Assembly (NCBI RefSeq): GCF_000331775.1
Contig: NZ_CAPJ01000042.1
Span: forward strand, 1-13,060
Origin: Xanthomonas translucens pv. translucens DSM 18974
GTDB lineage: Bacteria > Pseudomonadota > Gammaproteobacteria > Xanthomonadales > Xanthomonadaceae
Length of the DNA: 13,060 bases
Direction: 5' to 3'
This document shows, piece by piece, positions 5,509-13,060 of the stretch. The notes under the pieces are model-generated. The model was not told the DNA's origin. It saw only the letters and a program-made list of their open reading frames with translations, and did not search any database. Every line of letters begins with the position of its first letter. Position 1 is the first letter of the stretch. Made by a program: the position numbers and the translations under genes.

Positions 5509-5909
5509 GTCCCTCGCATTTCCAAGAACTCGATGTCTGGCAGGTGGCGATGGTGTTGGCCAAGCAGGTCTACGAAATCACCGCGGAGCTTCCGCGGGAA
5601 GAGCGTTATGGCCTGACGTCGCAGCTGCAACGTTCCGCCGTCTCCATTCCTTCGAACATCGCCGAAGGCAACGCACGCTACGGCGCGCGTGACTACGCAA
5701 GATTCATATCCATGGCGCAGGGATCGTGCGCCGAACTGCAAACGCAATTGCTGTTGGCGCTGGAGCTTTTCCTGGGCGACGCAGCAGCAATCGAAGAAGC
5801 CCTTTCTACGTGTGACCGGGTCGGCCGCATGCTGCACAAGCTGCATCGCAGCTTGCTGCAGAAGCTCGAATCCGAGTCCCGAGTCCCGAGTCCCGAGTTC
5901 CGGAGCTGA
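5505..5909 (+). CDS. four-helix-bundle protein, 23S rRNA intervening-sequence (IVP/S23) family
   Basis: A 134-residue protein of the IVP family (Pfam 23S_rRNA_IVP, TIGRFAM four helix bundle protein). The hallmark order is present: [21 protein letters not shown] at 6-26, [32 protein letters not shown] at 29-60 with the family's [10 protein letters not shown] at 46-55, then a helix around [22 protein letters not shown] (67-88) and a last helix to about 121. Known members form pentameric helical bundles; relatives are encoded in rRNA intervening sequences and as the Avd accessory of diversity-generating retroelements, where they bind nucleic acid or reverse transcriptase. No reverse transcriptase is present here. 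Start GTG 5505 overlaps the carA stop by 4 bp (GTGA), and no better start exists before the homology. The last 14 residues ([13 protein letters not shown] region) are encoded by the right repeat arm and look like passenger sequence. The biochemical role is unknown. Confidence 0.9.
   Translation: MSPSHFQELDVWQVAMVLAKQVYEITAELPREERYGLTSQLQRSAVSIPSNIAEGNARYGARDYARFISMAQGSCAELQTQLLLALELFLGDAAAIEEALSTCDRVGRMLHKLHRSLLQKLESESRVPSPEFRS
5866..5901 (+). repeat. right arm of 36-bp inverted repeat, GAGTCCC heptamer array
   Basis: TCGAATCC is followed by three perfect GAGTCCC heptamers (5874-5894) and one variant GAGTTCC (5895-5901), in the opposite orientation to the left arm. It encodes the tail of the four-helix-bundle protein. 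The carB Shine-Dalgarno GGAG (5902-5905) begins at the next base, so a stem formed by the two arms would end directly against the carB ribosome binding site. Confidence 0.9.
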
Positions 5910-5910
5910 C

Positions 5911-9149
<3,239 letters not shown>

Positions 9150-9153
<4 letters not shown>

Positions 9154-9626
9154 GAGCCCCAATCACCCTGCAAGGCGCGCAGCGTCTGCGCGAGGAACTG
9201 GACCAGTTGAAGTCGGTCAAGCGGCCGCAGGTCATCGCCGCGATCGCCGAGGCGCGCGCGCACGGCGACCTGAAGGAAAACGCCGAGTACCACGCCGCGC
9301 GCGAGCAGCAGAGCTTCATCGAAGGCCGCATCAAGCAGCTGGAGAGCGAGCTGTCGCACGCCGAGATCATCGACGTCAGCAAGCTGGCGGTCGGCAGCAA
9401 GGTGGTGTTCGGCGCGACCGTGACCCTGGCCGACGTGGAAAACGACGAAGAGAAGCGTTACCAGCTGGTCGGCGATCTGGAAGCGGACATCAAGCTGGGG
9501 CTGATCGCGATCTCCTCGCCGCTGGCGCGCGCGCTGATCGGCAAGCTGGAAGGCGACAGCGTCAGCATCGACGCCCCCGCCGGGCGCCGCGAGTATGAGA
9601 TCGTCAGCGTCGAATACGTCGGCTGA
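9150..9626 (+). CDS. greA: transcription elongation factor GreA
   Basis: GreA enters the secondary channel of backtracked RNA polymerase and stimulates cleavage of the 3' end of the RNA so elongation can resume. The 158-residue protein equals E. coli GreA in length. The N-terminal coiled coil (about 8-75) carries the signature [17 protein letters not shown] at 38-54, with tip residues Asp40 and Glu43 corresponding to E. coli Asp41 and Glu44. The C-terminal FKBP-like domain includes VVFGATVTL and [10 protein letters not shown] and ends VEYVG. The start is GTG 9150, overlapping the carB TGA by 4 bp, with a strong AAGGAG at 9136-9141 at 8-nt spacing. The overlap indicates transcription and translational coupling with carB. 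Confidence 0.97.
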
Positions 9627-9630
9627 CGCC

Positions 9631-10551
9631 GTGGCGGTCGCCACCTTGTTGTTGCCGGAGCGCGCGCGCCTGGCCGGTCCGGCGCTGACCGGCGAGGTGG
9701 CGCGGGCGTTCGGCCGCGCCGAGCGCGAGCGCCTGGAGCCAGGCTCCGAAGCGCAGTTGCGCCGCCATTTCACCCTGCCGCCCGGGCAATGGCCGGTGGC
9801 GGCGTTGACCCGGCAACTGGATGCCGGCGACGCCGGCGATGCCGTGTGGCTGCGCGCCGATCCGGCCTACGTGGTACCGGACATGCAGGGCGCGCGGCTG
9901 ATGGCGCATGGCGACATGCTCGCGATCGACGCCATCGACCTGGCCGCGCTGCTGCCGTCGCTGCAGGAGCTGTTCGCCGAGTCCGGCCTGCTGCTCGACG
10001 CGCCGCAGCCGACCCGCTGGTATCTGCGCCTGGCATCGGACAGCGTGCTGCCCGAGTTCGCCGCACCGGCGCAGGTGCTCGGCGCCGATCTGTTCGACCA
10101 TCTGCCGCAGGGCGAGGGCGGGCGGCGCTGGCGGGCGCTGCTGACCGAAGCGCAGGTGCTGCTGCACCAGCATCCGTGGAACCGCGAGCGCAGCGCGCGC
10201 GGGCAGCCGGCGATCAACTCCCTGTGGTTCTGGGGCGGCGGCGCGTTGCCGGCCATGGTGAGCAGCACGCATGCGCAGGTGCGCAGCCGCGAGCCGCTGC
10301 TGCGCGCGCTGAGCCAGGCCGCCGGCATCGACGCCGCGCAAACGCCGCGCGTCGATGCGCTGGTCGATCTGCGCCAGCTGCGCGCGCCCGAGCAGTTCGT
10401 CGGCGAGGTGATGCAACCGCTGCTCGAAGCGCTGCGCCTGGGCGAACTGCAGCAACTGCTGCTGGATTTCGAGGACGGCACGCGTTTCCGGATCGAGCGC
10501 GAGCAGCGGTGGCGCTTCTGGCGGCGGCCGCTGTCGCGCCTGGACGCATGA
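9631..10551 (+). CDS. rpfE: RpfE family regulatory protein (COG4255-type, phosphoglycerate-mutase-like)
   Basis: A 306-residue protein that I recognise as the RpfE homologue by sequence character and by position between greA and recJ. In X. campestris, rpfE belongs to the region of pathogenicity factor genes (rpf) around DSF signalling, and mutants were reported to alter extracellular enzymes or polysaccharide; the biochemical activity is unknown. Databases often label the family as phosphoglycerate mutase because of distant similarity, but I see no clear metal-site motif of the cofactor-independent enzyme. Conserved-looking blocks are WLRADPAYVVPD (73-84), LPQGEGGRRWRALLTEAQVLLHQHP (158-182) and NSLWFWGGGALP (196-207). 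No signal peptide or membrane segment is present, so it is probably cytosolic. The start is uncertain: GTG 9631, four bases after the greA stop, is preferred; ATG 9595 inside greA would add 12 unlikely residues. The recJ ATG overlaps the stop. Confidence 0.8.
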   Translation: MAVATLLLPERARLAGPALTGEVARAFGRAERERLEPGSEAQLRRHFTLPPGQWPVAALTRQLDAGDAGDAVWLRADPAYVVPDMQGARLMAHGDMLAIDAIDLAALLPSLQELFAESGLLLDAPQPTRWYLRLASDSVLPEFAAPAQVLGADLFDHLPQGEGGRRWRALLTEAQVLLHQHPWNRERSARGQPAINSLWFWGGGALPAMVSSTHAQVRSREPLLRALSQAAGIDAAQTPRVDALVDLRQLRAPEQFVGEVMQPLLEALRLGELQQLLLDFEDGTRFRIEREQRWRFWRRPLSRLDA

Positions 10552-12278
10552 GTCCGCCGCTGCGCATCACCCGGCGGCCGGCCGCCGAGGGCGGGCCGTG
10601 GACGGACAGCGTGCTGCCGCTGCTGCGCCGCATCTACACCGCGCGCGGCGCGCACGACGCCAGCCTGGCACAACCGAAACTGGCGCAGCTGTTGCCGCCG
10701 GATGCGCTGAGCGGCATCGGCGCGGCGGTCGCGTTGTTGGCTTCGGCGATCGCCGCCGGCAAACGCATCCTGGTGGTCGGCGATTTCGATTGCGACGGCG
10801 CCACCGCTTGCGCGGTCGCGGTGCGCGGGCTGCGCCTGCTCGGTGCCGCGCAGGTGCTGCACGCGGTGCCGAACCGCATGGTGCACGGCTACGGCCTGTC
10901 GCCAGCGCTGGTCGCCGAACTGGCGCCGCTGCAGCCGGACCTGCTGGTCACCGTTGATCACGGCATCGCCTGCCATGCCGGCGTCGCCGCGGCCAAGGCG
11001 CTGGGTTGGCAGGTGCTGGTCACCGATCACCATCTGCCGGGCAGCGTGTTGCCGCCGGCCGACGCGATCGTCGATCCGAATCTGGTCGGCGACGCGTTTC
11101 CCAGCAAAATGCTGGCCGGCGTCGGGGTGATCTTCTACGTGCTGCTGGCGCTGCGCCGGCATCTGCGCGAGCGCGGTACGTTCGCCACCCAGGCGCCGGA
11201 TCTGACCGTGCTGCTGGATCTGGTTGCGGTCGGCACCGTCGCCGACCTGGTGCCGCTGGACACCAACAACCGCGCACTGGTCTCGGCAGGACTGCGCCGC
11301 CTGCAGCGCGGCGACGGCTGCATCGGCCTGCGCGCCTTGATCGAAGCCAGCGGCCGCGATCCGGCGCGGCTCAGCGCCAGCGACATCGGTTTCGCGCTGG
11401 CGCCGCGGCTCAACGCCGCCGGCCGCCTTGAGGACATGGCGCTGGGCATCGAGCTGCTGCTGTGCGAAGACCCGCAGCAGGCGCGCGCGATCGCCGCCAC
11501 GCTGGAACAGATCAACGGCGAGCGCCGCGCGGTGCAGCAGCAGATGACCGACGAAGCCGAGGCCACCGTGGCGCAGGCGCTGCTGGCCGCGCCGGACGCG
11601 CCGCCGGTGGCGGTGTGCCTGTTCGATGCCGACTGGCATCCGGGCGTGATCGGCCTGGTCGCCTCGAAGATGAAGGACCGCCTGCACCGCCCGGTGATCG
11701 CCTTCGCCCCGGCCGAGCCGGGCAGCGACCAGTTGCGCGGTTCGGCGCGCTCGATTCCCGGCTTCCATATCCGCGATGCGATGGCCGCGGTGGATGCACG
11801 CCGGCCGGGGTTGATGGACAAGTTCGGCGGCCATGCGATGGCCGCGGGACTGAGCCTGCCGCACGCCGCATTGGCCGAGTTCGAACAGCTGTTCTGCGCG
11901 CATGCGCTGGCCAGCCTGGACGCGGCGCTGCTGCAGGCCGAACTGCTCAGCGACGGCGCGCTGGATCCGCACGAACTGGACCATCGCCATGCCGAGGCGC
12001 TGCGCCTGGCCGGGCCATGGGGGCAGGGCTTCCCCGAGCCGTTGTTCGACGGCGAGTTCGAGGTGCTGCAGTGGCGCCTGTTGAAGGAACGCCACCTCAA
12101 GCTGAGCCTGCGCTGCGCCGGCCGTGGCGAGCCGTTGAACGCGATCCATTTCAACGGTTGGCGCGGCGACGAACCCGGCCGCCGCGTGCACATCGCCTAC
12201 CGCCTGGTCGCCGACGACTATCGCGGCGGCGACGCGGTGCAGCTGGTGGTGGAGCACTGGCGGAGCCTGTCGGGCTGA
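10548..12278 (+). CDS. recJ: single-stranded-DNA-specific 5'-3' exonuclease RecJ
   Basis: RecJ degrades single-stranded DNA 5' to 3' with Mg/Mn in RecF-pathway recombination, base excision repair and mismatch repair. The 576-residue protein matches E. coli RecJ (577). DHH-phosphoesterase motifs are in order: DFDCDG (79-84), VDHGI (136-140), TDHH (159-162) and VADLVPL (231-237). The DHHA1 part follows with APRLNAAGRL (285-294), DADWHPGVIGLVASKM (360-375), GSARS (398-402) and FGGHAMAAG (426-434), and then the C-terminal OB-like domain of RecJ. Motif VDHGI has His where many homologues have Asn. The ATG 10548 overlaps the rpfE stop as ATGA, so translation is probably coupled. In the Xanthomonas order I remember, prfB, lysS and rpfG come next; here repeats and an IS follow instead. 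Confidence 0.97.
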   Translation: MSPPLRITRRPAAEGGPWTDSVLPLLRRIYTARGAHDASLAQPKLAQLLPPDALSGIGAAVALLASAIAAGKRILVVGDFDCDGATACAVAVRGLRLLGAAQVLHAVPNRMVHGYGLSPALVAELAPLQPDLLVTVDHGIACHAGVAAAKALGWQVLVTDHHLPGSVLPPADAIVDPNLVGDAFPSKMLAGVGVIFYVLLALRRHLRERGTFATQAPDLTVLLDLVAVGTVADLVPLDTNNRALVSAGLRRLQRGDGCIGLRALIEASGRDPARLSASDIGFALAPRLNAAGRLEDMALGIELLLCEDPQQARAIAATLEQINGERRAVQQQMTDEAEATVAQALLAAPDAPPVAVCLFDADWHPGVIGLVASKMKDRLHRPVIAFAPAEPGSDQLRGSARSIPGFHIRDAMAAVDARRPGLMDKFGGHAMAAGLSLPHAALAEFEQLFCAHALASLDAALLQAELLSDGALDPHELDHRHAEALRLAGPWGQGFPEPLFDGEFEVLQWRLLKERHLKLSLRCAGRGEPLNAIHFNGWRGDEPGRRVHIAYRLVADDYRGGDAVQLVVEHWRSLSG

Positions 12279-12292
12279 TCCATCGCGCTTAG

Positions 12293-12315
12293 CCCCTCTC
12301 TCGCCCGGAGAGGGG
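12293..12315 (+). terminator. hairpin 15 bp after recJ, probable transcription end or intergenic repeat
   Basis: CCCCTCTC (12293-12300) and GAGAGGGG (12308-12315) are perfect complements with a 7-nt loop. There is no T run, so it is not a canonical intrinsic terminator. Pairs of CCCTCTCCC/GGGAGAGGG are common between genes in Xanthomonas from memory, so this may be a dispersed repeat that also stabilises the 3' end of the recJ message. Confidence 0.5.
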
Positions 12316-12678
12316 GGAGGGTACGGCGGCGAAAGCGACTCAAAGAGTTGGGTGCGCGAGGCGCGGTCTCTCGCTGCCAGCAGCAGCCTGTTGACAAGCT
12401 TGTGCGCATCGTCGCCAACATTGCTGGCCGCGTTCCAGAGTTCCTGAGGCAAGCGCGAACGCTCCGCGGTCACGCACGCCAGCAGCCTCTTTGAGCGGCG
12501 CTTCGCGTACTGGCCGCCGTGGCAGGCTTTGGACCAGTTGCGTGTTGGCATGCGGGTCCTGCGCGCGTGCAGAGGAACTGGCCTCGGGTTCGGTGGCCAC
12601 CCCGTCCTGCGTGTGCCTCGCCACTCGGCGCGTTGCAGACGTCAATGTTCCAGGACGCATACATCACCTCACACATTA
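12316..12678. other. 363-bp stretch without a recognisable gene, bounded by an IS
   Basis: No frame gives a protein I recognise. The minus strand has open frames of about 75-106 codons, for example one with WSKACHGGQYAKRRSKRLLACVT followed by TQLFESLSPPYPPPSPGERG, whose last part is just the hairpin region read as protein. I see no convincing ribosome binding site. The segment reads like decayed coding sequence or a dispersed xanthomonad intergenic repeat. prfB, expected after recJ by remembered gene order, is absent here. Confidence 0.45.
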
Positions 12679-13060
12679 AGAGCGGCTAACAAAACTCTGG
12701 AAGTCGCCGTAGGCAGATGACGCAACAGGCCACGGACAGCAGCGCCAGATGGATATCGATCCGGCGTTCGAAGCGGGTCCGCAGTTTTCCCATGCCGGCA
12801 AACCAGGCATGCGTGCGTTCAACCACCCAGCGATACTGGCCCAGCCGATCGTTGCGTTCCACGCCCTTGCGGGCGATGCGTGGGGTCATCCCTCGCCGCG
12901 TCAGGTGGTTCCAGCACCGATCCATGTCGTAGGCCTTGTCGACATGCAGCGTGTCCGGCCAGCGTCGTGGCCGTCCAGGTTTGCCGGCAATGGAGGGCAA
13001 TGCATCGACCAGTTCCTCGAACACGACCGAATCGTGCCGGTTGGCCCCGGTGAGGCCACA
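12679..13060 (-). mobile_element. IS5-family insertion sequence, right-edge fragment (3' end of the element)
   Basis: The element's end is placed at about 12679, where AGAGCGGCTAACAAAACTC begins directly after TTA (12676-12678). TTA fits the TNA target used by the IS427/IS1031-type groups of IS5. The transposase stop codon lies only 7 bp inside this end, as is usual for such compact elements. The other end is beyond the window, so the terminal repeat and target duplication remain unverified. Confidence 0.7.
12686..13060 (-). CDS. IS5-family transposase, C-terminal part with DDE residues (runs off window)
   Basis: The minus-strand frame is open from the window edge (13060) to TAG at 12688-12686. 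The protein contains LTGANRHDSVVFEELVDALPSI at the edge, then LHVDKAYDMDRCWNHLTRRG with the second catalytic Asp (VDKAYD), and YRWVVERTHAWFAGMGKLRTRFERR with the catalytic Glu (VERTHAWF). These are the D and E blocks of the DDE_Tnp_1 domain in IS5-family transposases of the IS427-like, two-frame type. No stop or frameshift is seen in the visible part. The first Asp and the N-terminus lie outside the window. GTG at 13024 is not the start, because conserved residues continue upstream of it. Confidence 0.9.
   Translation of the reverse strand, partial: CGLTGANRHDSVVFEELVDALPSIAGKPGRPRRWPDTLHVDKAYDMDRCWNHLTRRGMTPRIARKGVERNDRLGQYRWVVERTHAWFAGMGKLRTRFERRIDIHLALLSVACCVICLRRLPEFC

Larger units (their letters stand above)
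5465..5901 (+). mobile_element. 437-bp intervening-sequence-like unit inserted between carA and carB
   Basis: Two 36-bp arms (5465-5500 and 5866-5901, 33/36 complementary) enclose a four-helix-bundle protein gene that fills nearly all the interior. This is the architecture of 23S rRNA intervening sequences, in which a base-paired stem encloses an IVP ORF, but here it lies in a protein-coding operon that in most bacteria has carA and carB adjacent. No target duplication is obvious beside the arms. Mobility is inferred from the structure and from the known scattered distribution of such ORFs; no transposase is present, so it would have to be moved in trans or by recombination. Confidence 0.55.

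Noticed and set aside
5505..5909. Diversity-generating retroelement, because the four-helix protein resembles Avd
   Set aside because: No reverse transcriptase, template repeat or variable repeat is present; the gene has the solitary IVP form.
9595..9630. ATG 9595 as the rpfE start
   Set aside because: It lies 32 bp inside greA, adds low-complexity residues ([11 protein letters not shown]) and has no better ribosome site than GTG 9631.
9867..12551. An 894-codon minus-strand open frame across recJ and rpfE
   Set aside because: It runs antisense to two well-supported genes and has shadow-type composition; only its first 75 codons, outside recJ, could be anything, and they match nothing I know.

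Overview
The window is high-GC gammaproteobacterial DNA that fits Xanthomonas or a close relative. Evidence: the gene order dapB-carA-carB-greA-rpfE-recJ, a RpfE homologue (known to me only from the xanthomonads), REP-type repeats with a GTAGGAG head, and two different IS5-family insertion sequences at the window edges. This assignment comes from remembered gene order and protein similarity; no search was run.

Layout, left to right. (1) 1-204: the 5' end of an IS5-family element, transposase on the minus strand, cut by the window edge. (2) 279-638: a small, comparatively AT-rich gene for a predicted lipoprotein or secreted protein, carrying a run of 12 G inside the coding sequence. (3) 639-1109: no gene recognised. 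(4) 1110-3051: a fold-type I PLP aminotransferase followed at 22 bp by a YiiM-like MOSC protein. (5) 3082-3380: intergenic REP-like units spaced exactly 111 bp apart, the third degenerate. (6) 3476-4192 dapB, with a 10-bp inverted repeat ending inside its start codon. (7) 4193-4353: carA promoter and leader region. (8) 4354-9153: carA and carB, separated by an inserted four-helix-bundle (23S rRNA intervening-sequence type) gene whose flanks form a 36-bp inverted repeat built of GGGACTC heptamers. (9) 9150-12278: greA, rpfE and recJ, tightly packed with overlapping or nearly adjacent stops and starts. (10) 12279-12678: a hairpin and a stretch with no recognisable gene. (11) 12679-13060: the 3' part of a second IS5-family element, transposase on the minus strand, cut by the window edge.

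How the genes work together: CarA supplies ammonia from glutamine to CarB, which makes carbamoyl phosphate for arginine and pyrimidines. DapB acts in lysine/diaminopimelate synthesis. GreA rescues stalled RNA polymerase, RecJ is a 5'-3' single-strand exonuclease, and RpfE is a poorly understood protein of the pathogenicity/DSF gene region. carA through recJ read as one co-oriented run: carA/four-helix gene, carB/greA and rpfE/recJ overlap by 4 bp each.

The most notable object is the 437-bp unit at 5465-5901. It has the architecture of a 23S rRNA intervening sequence (inverted-repeat stem enclosing a four-helix-bundle ORF) but lies inside the mRNA of a core metabolic operon, supplying the last residues of CarA and ending next to the carB ribosome binding site.
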